DNA of 6,142 bases from Hyphomicrobiales bacterium (GCA_015487985.1 WFOP01000362.1:1-6142); one strand, 5' to 3'; shown: positions 1 to 5,880, numbered from the stretch's first letter. Numbers and translations: made by a program. The notes: generated by a model not told the origin, from the letters alone.

Positions 1-151
1 CCTGCTGCGCGTCGTGGTGCCCGACATTGGTGCATATGACGATTTTTATCGCCGCCTGATTGCGCAAATTTCCCTGAACGATGTCTCTTCGTCTTTCTCC
101 ATGGAGCAGATTAAATACACGACTCAACTGCCCCTGTCCGGGTTTGATTAA
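1..151 (+). CDS. Lrp/AsnC-family transcriptional regulator, C-terminal end (partial)
   Basis: Only the last 49 codons and the TAA stop are present; the coding frame begins at base 2 and the gene starts outside the window. The visible peptide contains [12 protein letters not shown] close to the C-terminus. This resembles the final strand of the effector-binding RAM (ACT-like) domain of Lrp/AsnC regulators, where a version of 'IKxTTxLPL' is very common. The preceding segment ([13 protein letters not shown], then SSSFSMEQ) fits the helix and strand before it. Such proteins usually pair this domain with an N-terminal helix-turn-helix and control amino-acid or local genes, but the DNA-binding part and target are not visible here. 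The gene converges on moaA with a 13-base gap and no obvious terminator between them. Family assignment is fairly sure; the specific regulator cannot be named. Confidence 0.8.
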   Translation, partial: LLRVVVPDIGAYDDFYRRLIAQISLNDVSSSFSMEQIKYTTQLPLSGFD

Positions 152-164
152 TTAGGAAGCTGAA

Positions 165-1202
165 TTAGCCCCCGGTCACCGACATATGACGATCAAGGGC
201 GGGATGTTTTCTTGAATGATCAAAGTCATGCCCCTGCGGCTTCAAAATCATCGCTTTGTCCAGTGCCTCATCCAGCCCCGCCAGCCCTTTTTGACGAAGC
301 GGTTCGCGCAAATCCAGATTGTTTTCCTTGCCAAGGCACAGATACAGCCTGCCGGTGCAGGTCAGCCTGACCCGGTTGCAGCTTTCGCAGAAAATATGGC
401 TCATGGGGGTGATGAACCCCAGGCGCCCCCCGGTTTCACCGATGCGCACAAAGCGCGCTGGCCCTCCGGTTTTGTGTTCGATTTTTTCAAGCCGATATTT
501 GCCCGCCAGCTGATCGTGCACTTCCCTGAGGGGCAAAAAACTCCCGGAGCGATTTCCGCTCACTTCCCCCAGCGGCATTTCTTCGATCAGCGTCAGATCA
601 AATCCGCGCCCATGTGCCCACACCATCATTGGCTCAATTTCCATATCATTGAACCCGCGCATGGCAACCATGTTGATTTTGATATTCAGGCCGGCCGCGT
701 CCGCCGCATCAATTCCCGCCAATACCTGTTTGAGGCGTCCCCGCCGTGTGATGCGGGCAAACTTGTCCTCCTCAAGAGTATCAAGGGAAACATTGACCCT
801 TCGCACACCGTTATCCACCAGTTGGCTGGCATAGCGCGCCAACTGGCTGCCATTGGTGGTTAGGGTCAGCTCCTTGAGCTGTCCGCCATCCAGATATTTT
901 GAAAGTCGTGCAATCAGCGCCATAATATCGCGCCGAACCAGAGGTTCTCCCCCGGTCAGGCGGACCTTTGTAACGCCGCGCTGGATAAACCGGCCCACAA
1001 TTTCGCTGAGTTCTTCAAAGCTGAGAACATCCCTTTTGGGAAGGAAAGTCATGTTTTCAGACATGCAATATGTGCATCTGAAGTCGCATCTGTCTGTAAC
1101 CGAAACGCGCAGATAGGTGACATTGCGCCCAAAACCGTCGGTCAGCCGGGTTTTGTGGGGGGCTGACTGGGTTGTGGCGTTGATGGGTAAGTCCATTTTC
1201 AT
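165..1202 (-). CDS. moaA: GTP 3',8-cyclase MoaA (molybdenum cofactor biosynthesis)
   Basis: Radical SAM enzyme that converts GTP to 3',8-cyclo-7,8-dihydro-GTP, the first step of molybdopterin synthesis, in the cytoplasm together with MoaC. The 345-residue protein has the full family layout. The SAM-binding 4Fe-4S motif CxxxCxxC is at C39, C43 and C46, followed by GGEP at 84-87. The second, GTP-binding 4Fe-4S cluster is C-x2-C-x13-C at C272, C275 and C289, with NRVR at 276-279. The tail ends in Gly-Gly, which in MoaA is needed for activity. Length is normal. ATG at 1202 is used; an in-frame ATG two codons later is equally possible, and the ribosome binding site is weak (AAGAAA well upstream). 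No other moa gene is in the window, so moaA seems to stand alone here. Confidence 0.97.
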   Translation of the reverse strand: MKMDLPINATTQSAPHKTRLTDGFGRNVTYLRVSVTDRCDFRCTYCMSENMTFLPKRDVLSFEELSEIVGRFIQRGVTKVRLTGGEPLVRRDIMALIARLSKYLDGGQLKELTLTTNGSQLARYASQLVDNGVRRVNVSLDTLEEDKFARITRRGRLKQVLAGIDAADAAGLNIKINMVAMRGFNDMEIEPMMVWAHGRGFDLTLIEEMPLGEVSGNRSGSFLPLREVHDQLAGKYRLEKIEHKTGGPARFVRIGETGGRLGFITPMSHIFCESCNRVRLTCTGRLYLCLGKENNLDLREPLRQKGLAGLDEALDKAMILKPQGHDFDHSRKHPALDRHMSVTGG

Positions 1203-1270
1203 GTTTTTATCGGTCTGTTTCTTGTGATTGCTTCACATGTTGAGTAAGGCATTTGAACTCTTGTAACGCC

Positions 1271-1332
1271 AAAAAGGGCTTGGCAACACAGTTGAATATA
1301 AAAAAGGGTTGGGCAAAAAGTTGAGCAAAAAA
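1271..1332. repeat. Imperfect ~30-bp direct repeats upstream of moaA
   Basis: AAAAAGGG occurs at 1271 and again at 1301, exactly 30 bases apart. The following bases also align (CTTGGCAA against TTGGGCAA, then a GTTGA shared with a one-base shift). Inside the second copy there is a further 12-base near repeat, TTGGGCAAAAAG (1309-1320) followed by TTGAGCAAAAAA. The stretch 1203-1326 is the 5' region of moaA. It also holds an inverted repeat GCCAA-N7-TTGGC (1268-1284), about 65-80 bases before the moaA start. No clear -35/-10 pair and no convincing molybdenum cofactor riboswitch were seen. Function unknown; possibly regulator sites, possibly just A-rich slippage. Confidence 0.45.
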
Positions 1333-1354
1333 AAGACCGGCCCAAAGGCCGGTC
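1327..1354 (-). terminator. Rho-independent terminator after the L,D-transpeptidase gene
   Basis: Read on the minus strand, a perfect 8-bp GC-rich stem (GACCGGCC at 1354-1347, pairing with GGCCGGTC at 1342-1335) closes a 4-base loop. It is followed directly by eight T residues (1334-1327). It begins 28 bases after the transpeptidase stop codon and separates that gene from moaA, which lies downstream on the same strand. moaA therefore probably has its own promoter. The other strand lacks a T-run after the stem, so it acts in one direction. Confidence 0.92.
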
Positions 1355-1382
1355 CCGATAATAGGCATGTTTTGCTGAAGAA

Positions 1383-1976
1383 CTATTGATTTACAACAAT
1401 CAACGCCCCAACACGCACACGATCATAAAGGTCGATAATATCGTCGTTGGTCAGACGTATGCAACCTGAGGAAACAGCCTGCCCAATGGTCCATGGCTCC
1501 GATGTGCCATGCAAACGATATAGCGTGTTGCCTACATAGAGCGCACGCGCACCAAGGGGGTTGTCCGGTCCGCCGGGCATATAAGCGGGCAGTTCGGGCT
1601 GACGTTGACGCATGGCAGCAGGGGGTGTCCAGCCTGGCCATTCGGCTTTGCGGGTCAAACGGTGGGTGCCGCTCCAGCGGAATCCGTCGCGACCAACGCC
1701 AACACCATAGCGCATGGCCTTTCCGTCAGGCAAAACCAGATATGCACGCCGTTCGCTGGTTTCCACTACAATGGAGCCAACTTTAAGGTCAGTGCTATAG
1801 TCAACCAGTTGACGCGGTATGCTGCTCTGACGTGCGCCGGGGGTCCGCGCTGTGGCTTCTTCCCATCTGTTTGTATCCGGGTTGTAAACCCGTGCCGCGT
1901 TTGCTGGCGCGGCCACCGCCAGCAGTACAAATGCGCTCAGCACAATTGCAAAGAAAGATTGTATTTGTTTTGTCAT
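1383..1976 (-). CDS. Exported L,D-transpeptidase (YkuD/ErfK family)
   Basis: Periplasmic enzyme of the YkuD fold. Members form 3-3 peptidoglycan crosslinks or attach proteins such as lipoprotein to peptidoglycan, using an active-site cysteine. The 197-residue protein starts with a signal peptide: a basic start, a hydrophobic core at about residues 8-23, and a likely cleavage after A27 (ANA|A). The catalytic domain covers about residues 66-196. It contains the signature HGT (156-158), then SSGCIRL with catalytic C172, R174 and H156. Length is typical of the short single-domain enzymes of alphaproteobacteria. The start ATG is supported by an AGGGA ribosome binding site about nine bases upstream. 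The gene is monocistronic, with a strong terminator after it and rpiA divergent. Which reaction it performs cannot be told from sequence. Family is certain, the specific role open. Confidence 0.95.
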   Translation of the reverse strand: MTKQIQSFFAIVLSAFVLLAVAAPANAARVYNPDTNRWEEATARTPGARQSSIPRQLVDYSTDLKVGSIVVETSERRAYLVLPDGKAMRYGVGVGRDGFRWSGTHRLTRKAEWPGWTPPAAMRQRQPELPAYMPGGPDNPLGARALYVGNTLYRLHGTSEPWTIGQAVSSGCIRLTNDDIIDLYDRVRVGALIVVNQ

Positions 1977-2035
1977 CGGTATTTTCCCTAAACCTGTTCG
2001 GCAGTCCTCTTCGCCGTCCTAAAAGTGATTCACCA

Positions 2036-2064
2036 TTGTTAACCTTTTCCAAAAGGTCTGCAAA
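2036..2064 (-). promoter_or_regulatory. Candidate promoter with 16-bp dyad for the L,D-transpeptidase gene
   Basis: On the minus strand, TTTGCA (2064-2059; 4 of 6 matches to a -35) is followed after 17 bases by TAACAA (2041-2036; 3 of 6 matches to a -10). This would start transcription about 50 bases before the ATG. The spacer is almost wholly occupied by the dyad ACCTTTTCCAAAAGGT (2042-2057), symmetric except for its two central bases. The 2-base centre makes a hairpin unlikely, so a protein-binding site is the better reading. The promoter hexamers are weak, so the promoter call is tentative; the dyad itself is plain. Confidence 0.4.
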
Positions 2065-2111
2065 GCGCATTATTGCCTCAGGTCTCTAAAATGATGTAAT
2101 TGAAATTGCTA

Positions 2112-2133
2112 TTGTTGCCAATGTGGCACACAA
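2112..2133. promoter_or_regulatory. Imperfect inverted repeat between the transpeptidase gene and rpiA
   Basis: TGCCA-ATG-TGGCA (2116-2128) is a perfect 5-bp dyad with a 3-base centre. It is flanked by TTGT (2112-2115) and ACAA (2130-2133), which extend the symmetry after one unpaired C. It lies in the 292-base divergent region, about 135 bases before each flanking start codon, and could be a regulator site for either gene. The rest of this region (1977-2268) holds a small ATTGACTCAAT palindrome (2160-2170) and a TATAAA (2202-2207) that resembles a -10 for rpiA but has no matching -35. I see no small gene in it. Confidence 0.3.
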
Positions 2134-2250
2134 ACTGATCAAAATTTCGTGAGTAAGAGATTGACTCAATAAAGATGCCGGCCTAGCAGTCCGTTTAGTT
2201 GTATAAATTCAATCAATATCCTTTGGGTTGCAGGTTGGACACAGATCAGG

Positions 2251-2267
2251 TTTTGCAGATTTTGCAG
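2251..2267 (+). repeat. 9-bp-period tandem repeat just before the rpiA start
   Basis: TTTTGCAG is present at 2251-2258 and again at 2260-2267, separated by one base, giving a 9-base period. It lies between a possible ribosome binding site (ATCAGG, ending at 2250) and the first rpiA ATG at 2269. With both copies the AGG is 18 bases from the ATG, too far for normal use. With one copy it would be nine bases away. Confidence 0.7.
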
Positions 2268-2268
2268 C

Positions 2269-2991
2269 ATGGGGATGAACAATATTGTGAGTGATGTGCA
2301 TAAGTTGGAGGCGGCAAAATCCGCCATGCAGGAGTTGGATATTTCCACCGGAGCGCCCTTGCGTATCGGTTTGGGAACCGGCTCAACCGCAAAGCACTTT
2401 GTTGACTTGCTGGGGGCCAGGGTAGCTGAGGGATTTGAATGTATTTGCGTCCCTACTTCTGAGCAAACCGCTGAACAGGCCGGATCCCTCAGGATTCCCC
2501 TCTCGGATCTGGACCATCTGGACCAGTTGGACATCACCATCGACGGCACGGATGAAATTACGGCTGACCTATCCCTGATCAAGGGGGGCGGGGGCGCTTT
2601 GTTACGCGAAAAAATCGTTGCTGCGGCATCAAAAAAAATGATCGTAATCGCCGATGACAGCAAGAGTGTGGAAACTTTAGGGGCGTTTCCATTGCCCATC
2701 GAAGTCAATAAATTCGGACTGATGGCCACCAAAAACGCCATTGCAAAAGTTGCCGGGGCGCTCAAACTATCCGGGGATCTGTTACTGCGGAAAAAGGCGG
2801 ACGAAACGCCATTTATAACCGATGAGGGCCATCTGATACTGGATGCATGTTTTGGCCGCATTTCCAATCCAAAAGAGCTTTCAAATGAGTTGCTGCAAGT
2901 TCCCGGTGTTGTGCAGCATGGTCTTTTTTTGAATTTGTGCCAGAATGCTTACATTGCGGGAGCAAATGGTGTTATCAAGCTAAGCCGATAA
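2269..2991 (+). CDS. rpiA: Ribose-5-phosphate isomerase A
   Basis: Cytoplasmic enzyme that interconverts ribose 5-phosphate and ribulose 5-phosphate in the non-oxidative pentose phosphate pathway. The 240-residue protein carries all family motifs: GTGSTA (36-41, phosphate binding), DGTDE (92-96), KGGGGALLREK (105-115), TDEGHLILD (184-192) and PGVVQHGLF (212-220). The E. coli active-site residues D81, D84, K94 and E103 correspond to D92, D95, K105 and E114, all at a constant offset of 11. The start is uncertain. ATG 2269 lacks a well-placed ribosome binding site, ATG 2275 follows GGGG directly, and GTG 2287 has GGGGA eleven bases upstream and gives a length closer to E. coli RpiA. No in-frame start exists further upstream before the stop at 2170. 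It probably heads an operon with the DUF2059 gene, 44 bases downstream. Confidence 0.96.
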   Translation: MGMNNIVSDVHKLEAAKSAMQELDISTGAPLRIGLGTGSTAKHFVDLLGARVAEGFECICVPTSEQTAEQAGSLRIPLSDLDHLDQLDITIDGTDEITADLSLIKGGGGALLREKIVAAASKKMIVIADDSKSVETLGAFPLPIEVNKFGLMATKNAIAKVAGALKLSGDLLLRKKADETPFITDEGHLILDACFGRISNPKELSNELLQVPGVVQHGLFLNLCQNAYIAGANGVIKLSR

Positions 2992-2996
2992 GCCGA
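2981..2996 (+). repeat. 8-bp tandem repeat across the rpiA stop codon
   Basis: TAAGCCGA occurs twice in direct succession (2981-2988 and 2989-2996) and is followed by another TAA. The rpiA stop is the TAA at the start of the second copy. Removing one copy would leave the same last residues (Ser-Arg-stop), so the duplication is silent for the protein and only lengthens the spacer to the next gene. Confidence 0.7.
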
Positions 2997-3035
2997 TAAA
3001 GAGACAATCGGGACGAAAACTAGGGATCGTTTTTA

Positions 3036-3557
3036 ATGAAGAACTTCGTGATGAATATTAATGTTAAAGTAATTTTGCTCGTTGTGCTGAGTAGCGCAAT
3101 GATGTTTGGCGCCGCGTTGCCGACGCGTGCTCAGGAGCTGTCTCCCGACCACCTCGCCCTGGCGCGCAAATATGTGGATTTAACCGATAACTCGCAGCTA
3201 TACGAGCGTGCTCTTATTCAGACCGGCATCAACTCCATGCGCACGATCCTGTCGCAAAACCCCGAAATTACAAATGAAGTGGGCGATGCGATTGGTGAAG
3301 TCATCAAGTTTTATTCCGGTCGGAAAGATGAATTGTTCGACCAGTTCGCTCGAATTTATGCTTTGCGTTTCAGCGTTGCAGAGTTGCAGGAGATCACGGC
3401 ATTTTATGAAACGGATGTCGGCAGAAAACTCGCCTCGGTAAACCAGTCCATTAACGAAGAACTTTCTTCTGCAATGCAGATTTTTCAGGCGAACCTGAAT
3501 ACCGAATTTTTCGCCAAGGTGCGTGCGGAACTGCGGAACAGGGGCATCGAGCTTTAG
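3036..3557 (+). CDS. Exported DUF2059 domain protein
   Basis: Small protein of unknown function. The 173 residues begin with a signal peptide: a hydrophobic core at about 10-28 and a likely cleavage after A32 (TRA|Q). The mature part is predicted to be helical. Its C-terminal half contains FSVAELQEITAFYETDVGRK (112-131), which is the hallmark stretch of DUF2059 ('F-x-x-x-EL-x-x-I-x-x-FY-x-[ST/D]-x-x-G-x-K'). A periplasmic location is inferred from the signal peptide. ATG 3036 has AGGGA nine bases upstream; an in-frame ATG five codons later is less well placed. It lies 44 bases after rpiA, probably co-transcribed, and is followed by a terminator before gor. This place between rpiA and gor is, as far as I recall, shared by many Hyphomicrobiales, but the reason is unknown. 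Confidence 0.88.
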   Translation: MKNFVMNINVKVILLVVLSSAMMFGAALPTRAQELSPDHLALARKYVDLTDNSQLYERALIQTGINSMRTILSQNPEITNEVGDAIGEVIKFYSGRKDELFDQFARIYALRFSVAELQEITAFYETDVGRKLASVNQSINEELSSAMQIFQANLNTEFFAKVRAELRNRGIEL

Positions 3558-3599
3558 CCGGGTCGATTGCACCGGGAGGCCTGATTTGGCAAGTTGGCA

Positions 3600-3627
3600 G
3601 ACCCCGCCTTGTGCGGGGTCTTTTTTT
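3600..3627 (+). terminator. Rho-independent terminator between the DUF2059 gene and gor
   Basis: A perfect 8-bp stem (GACCCCGC at 3600-3607 with GCGGGGTC at 3613-3620) closes a 5-base loop and is followed by seven T residues (3621-3627). It starts about 40 bases after the DUF2059 stop and ends 49 bases before the gor ATG. It should end most rpiA/DUF2059 transcripts. gor must then depend on read-through or on a promoter in or near this short gap; I see no good -35/-10 pair there. Confidence 0.93.
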
Positions 3628-3676
3628 GTGGCAATCGCAAATACCATTTCTTTTTTAGGTGAACAGGCGAATTATT

Positions 3677-5053
3677 ATGGAAAACAACTTCGATTTGATC
3701 GTTATCGGGGGCGGCTCAGGGGGCGTTCGTGCAGCGCGGATTGCAGCCGGATTTGGCGCAAAGGTTTGTGTGGTTGAAGAATATCGTCTGGGGGGCACCT
3801 GTGTCATCAGGGGGTGCGTGCCTAAAAAACTGTTCACCTATGCCAGTGGATTCAGTTCAACCTTTGAGTTGGCAAAAAGTTTTGGCTGGTCGGTGGAGGC
3901 CAGTTTCGACTGGCCAACCCTGATCGCCAACAAGGACAGGGAAATCAAACGCCTTGAGGGAATTTATGGTTCCTTGTTGTCCGCTTCGGGGGTTGAAATT
4001 CGCGCCGACCATGCAACCATCACCGGCCCCAATTCAGTAATTCTGCACAACAGTCAGGAAATTCTGACCGCCAAAAAAATTCTGATCGCCACCGGTGGCA
4101 AACCCTATATGCCTGAAATTCCAGGGATTGCGCACGCCATTTCCTCCAACGAGGCGTTTGATCTCAAGACGCTTCCCAAATCAATCATGATTGTCGGGGG
4201 GGGGTATATTGCGGTGGAATTTGCGTCCATTTTTCATGGATTGGGGGTTGATGTGACCCTTGCTTATCGCGGGGCATTGATCCTGCGTGGATTTGATATG
4301 CATGTGCGCGAAGGTTTGACCGAGGAGATGAACCATAACGGGATTAAAGTCTGTCTCGCCACGCAGCCAAAAGTCATTGAAAAAACTCAAAATGGCCTGT
4401 GTGTAGTCTGCTCGGATGATATGAAAGTGGATGTCGATCAGGTGATGTATGCCACCGGACGTACCCCCAATGTTGAGAATCTGGGCCTTGAAAATATTGG
4501 TGTGGAGCTTGGCCGGCACGGGGAAATTCCGGTGGATGAGTATTCACGCACCAGTTGTCCTTCGGTATTTGCGGTGGGGGATGTCAATGGCCGGGCCGCG
4601 CTCACCCCCGTTGCCATTCGCGAGGGGGCGGCCTTTGCTCAAACCCAGTTTAACGACAACCCGACAAAGGTTGATCTCTCCATTGTCCCCACAGCGGTAT
4701 TTTCTGATCCTGAAATCGGAACCCTGGGTTTGAGCGAGGCCGAGGCATCGGCAAAATTCAGGGAAATCAACGTATATATTGCTCGCTTCAAGCCCATGAC
4801 CCATGCCTTTGTGCAAAGCGAAACCCGCATGATGTTCAAGCTGATTACCGATGCAGAAACAGACAAGGTTCTGGGGGTGCATATCATGGGTCATGCGGCG
4901 GGTGAAATGATCCAGATGGTGGGTATTTCCGTTGGCATGGGGGCGACAAAAGCGGACTTTGATCGCACAATCGCAGTGCATCCGGTGGCCGCCGAAGAAC
5001 TGGTGACGCTGAAAGAGCCAACCTATCGGATTGTTGAGGGGGAACGAATTTAA
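3677..5053 (+). CDS. gor: Glutathione-disulfide reductase
   Basis: Cytoplasmic FAD enzyme that reduces oxidised glutathione with NADPH, acting as a homodimer. Numbered from ATG 3677 (458 residues), it shows the FAD-binding GGGSGG (11-16) and the redox disulfide GGTCVIRGC (C42 and C47). The NADPH fold GGGYIA (174-179) is followed by R198 and R204, the arginines that select NADPH over NADH. It also has the second FAD motif AVGD (299-302) and the dimer-interface catalytic pair H435/E440 in HPVAAEE. The usual residue after HP is Thr; here it is Val. CVIRGC and NADPH arginines argue for glutathione reductase rather than dihydrolipoamide dehydrogenase or mercuric reductase. ATG 3677 is preferred because AGGCGA lies six bases upstream; an in-frame GTG at 3659 has no such site. 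The glycine motif is written as nine consecutive G (4196-4204). A terminator precedes the gene; it converges with marR. Confidence 0.96.
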   Translation: MENNFDLIVIGGGSGGVRAARIAAGFGAKVCVVEEYRLGGTCVIRGCVPKKLFTYASGFSSTFELAKSFGWSVEASFDWPTLIANKDREIKRLEGIYGSLLSASGVEIRADHATITGPNSVILHNSQEILTAKKILIATGGKPYMPEIPGIAHAISSNEAFDLKTLPKSIMIVGGGYIAVEFASIFHGLGVDVTLAYRGALILRGFDMHVREGLTEEMNHNGIKVCLATQPKVIEKTQNGLCVVCSDDMKVDVDQVMYATGRTPNVENLGLENIGVELGRHGEIPVDEYSRTSCPSVFAVGDVNGRAALTPVAIREGAAFAQTQFNDNPTKVDLSIVPTAVFSDPEIGTLGLSEAEASAKFREINVYIARFKPMTHAFVQSETRMMFKLITDAETDKVLGVHIMGHAAGEMIQMVGISVGMGATKADFDRTIAVHPVAAEELVTLKEPTYRIVEGERI

Positions 5054-5098
5054 CCCTTAGCCTCGGCAGCCGGGAAATTTCCCAAAGCGCGTCTGACA

Positions 5099-5210
5099 AA
5101 AGCATGCCCTCGGGCTCGACCCGCGGCTGGCGGCGGTTCTGGGATAAAAGATACGCCAAAACAAATGGATAAGGCAGGTCGCGTGAATACCGATAAACGC
5201 AACATGCTTT
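5099..5210. repeat. Candidate palindromic intergenic repeat element (~112 bp)
   Basis: AAAGCATG (5099-5106) and CATGCTTT (5203-5210) form a perfect 8-bp inverted repeat bounding 112 bases. Next to the left end, CC-T-CGGG / CCCG-C-GG (5108-5114 with 5120-5126) forms a stem with one mismatch around CTCGA. This resembles the 'CCCTCGGGCTTGACCCG' type of palindrome that recurs between genes in many alphaproteobacterial genomes (recalled, not checked). It fills the 155-base convergent gap between gor and marR, where no clear intrinsic terminator is seen. Its right end overlaps the marR stop codon (TAA, 5211-5209). A perfect GGGAAATTTCCC palindrome (5072-5083) lies just outside. Without other copies to compare, the element and its borders are tentative. 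Confidence 0.35.
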
Positions 5211-5877
5211 AGTTTTTAGGATTTGCCAAAGTAGATTTTTTGCCCGTTTGAAAAGTGGGGCTTTTGCCCGTCTGTGGGGGGTCGGTGGGGGTCTGCCCCC
5301 AGCTTGCCGCAAGTGTGGGATTGATATCCCTGACATCCTGAGCAAATCCCTTGGCTTGCAAAAGGCGTTCTTCTTCGCTTGCCCCTGATTTAGAGGCATA
5401 TTTTTGCAAAACCTTGGCATAGGCTCTGTTCATGCGATCGGTAAATTCCAGATATTGTGCAATTGCGCGCACTTCTTCCAGCGAAACATCGGCCATGGCC
5501 TGTCCGAAAACTTCCCCCATGGGGGTAAACATGGTGTCCACCATCTCTTTAGCGAACTCCGTCAACTCCACATAGACCTTGCGTCGGTCGCTCTTGTCGC
5601 GTGTGCGGCGCGCCACCCCGGATTTTTCCAGGCGGTCGATAATGGTGGTTATGGCACCGGTCGTCAGCCCGGTCTGCTCGGCAAGCTCCCCGGCAGTCAG
5701 GCGGCCAAATCGCTGGATAATGTCCGCACAGCGCCCGTCCGTGCGGTTGGAGCCATAAATCTTCCCCAGATTTTCATCAAACATGTCCGCCGCATTTTGT
5801 GCGGCTCTGGCGGCGGCAATCAGCCTGTCCACCATTAGGGCATACTCTTTTCTTGACCTTTGTATATCTTGATTCAT
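5209..5877 (-). CDS. MarR-family transcriptional regulator
   Basis: Dimeric winged helix-turn-helix regulator, usually a repressor released by small phenolic or toxic ligands. In the 222-residue frame, the DNA-binding domain spans about 45-106: LTAGELAEQTGLTTGAITTI (60-79) supplies the helix-turn-helix, DRLEKSGVARR leads to the wing, and the wing carries the family signature DKSDRRKVYVELT (94-106). Residues 108-165 fit the C-terminal dimerisation helices. The last ~57 residues are an extra polar, Pro/Thr/Lys-rich tail with an 8-residue near repeat (QTGKSPTF, QTGKKSTL; 202-217), so the protein is longer than the usual 140-180. The first ATG (5877) has no ribosome binding site at a sensible distance. 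An in-frame ATG at 5835 (codon 15) has AAAGAG about nine bases upstream and may be the true start. It is divergent from an ABC transporter gene, its likely target. The ligand is unknown. Confidence 0.92.
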   Translation of the reverse strand: MNQDIQRSRKEYALMVDRLIAAARAAQNAADMFDENLGKIYGSNRTDGRCADIIQRFGRLTAGELAEQTGLTTGAITTIIDRLEKSGVARRTRDKSDRRKVYVELTEFAKEMVDTMFTPMGEVFGQAMADVSLEEVRAIAQYLEFTDRMNRAYAKVLQKYASKSGASEEERLLQAKGFAQDVRDINPTLAASWGQTPTDPPQTGKSPTFQTGKKSTLANPKN

Positions 5878-5880
5878 AAG
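5853..5880 (+). promoter_or_regulatory. Predicted promoter of the ABC transporter gene
   Basis: TTGACC (5853-5858; 5 of 6 to the -35 consensus), a 16-base spacer and CATAAG (5875-5880; 4 of 6 to the -10). Transcription would start near 5887, leaving a leader of about 29 bases before the ATG at 5916. The -35 would lie inside the 5' end of marR if marR starts at 5877, but outside it if marR starts at 5835. Confidence 0.5.

Noticed and set aside
216..863. Long plus-strand open frame opposite moaA
   Set aside because: It is the antisense of a gene with complete MoaA motifs. Its peptide has no recognisable domain, and it has no supported ribosome binding site.
1383..1976. Link between the L,D-transpeptidase and the MarR gene, as in the LdtR/LdtP pair of Liberibacter
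   Set aside because: In that system the genes are adjacent and divergent. Here they are more than 3 kb apart, and marR faces an ABC transporter gene instead.
2038..2046. GTTAACC as a CtrA binding site
   Set aside because: Only one half-site is visible; a TTAA-N7-TTAA pair is missing.
2124..2140. TGGCAC as the -24 element of a sigma-54 promoter
   Set aside because: No TTGC -12 element follows at the required spacing, and no sigma-54 activator site or gene is nearby.
2160..2170. ATTGACTCAAT palindrome upstream of rpiA
   Set aside because: Eleven bases of odd symmetry in AT-rich DNA can arise by chance, and the TTGACT in it has no good -10 at 16-18 bases.
2166..2867. Minus-strand open frame opposite rpiA
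   Set aside because: rpiA on the other strand carries every catalytic residue; the antisense peptide is serine-rich and featureless.
5286..5301. Stem-loop TGGGGG-TCTG-CCCCCA as a terminator
   Set aside because: It is within the marR coding region and is not followed by a T-run on either strand.
4884..5420. Minus-strand open frame across the gor/marR gap
   Set aside because: It overlaps the ends of two well-supported genes in other frames and has no recognisable domain; the gap looks non-coding.
5491..5525. Perfect palindromes GGCCATGGCC (5491-5500) and CCCCCATGGGGG (5514-5525)
   Set aside because: Both lie inside marR codons, are explained by Pro/Met/Gly and Ala/Met/Ala coding, have no loop, and are not placed for regulation.
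5404..5838. Plus-strand open frame opposite marR
   Set aside because: It is the shadow of a clear MarR coding sequence and shows no family motif.
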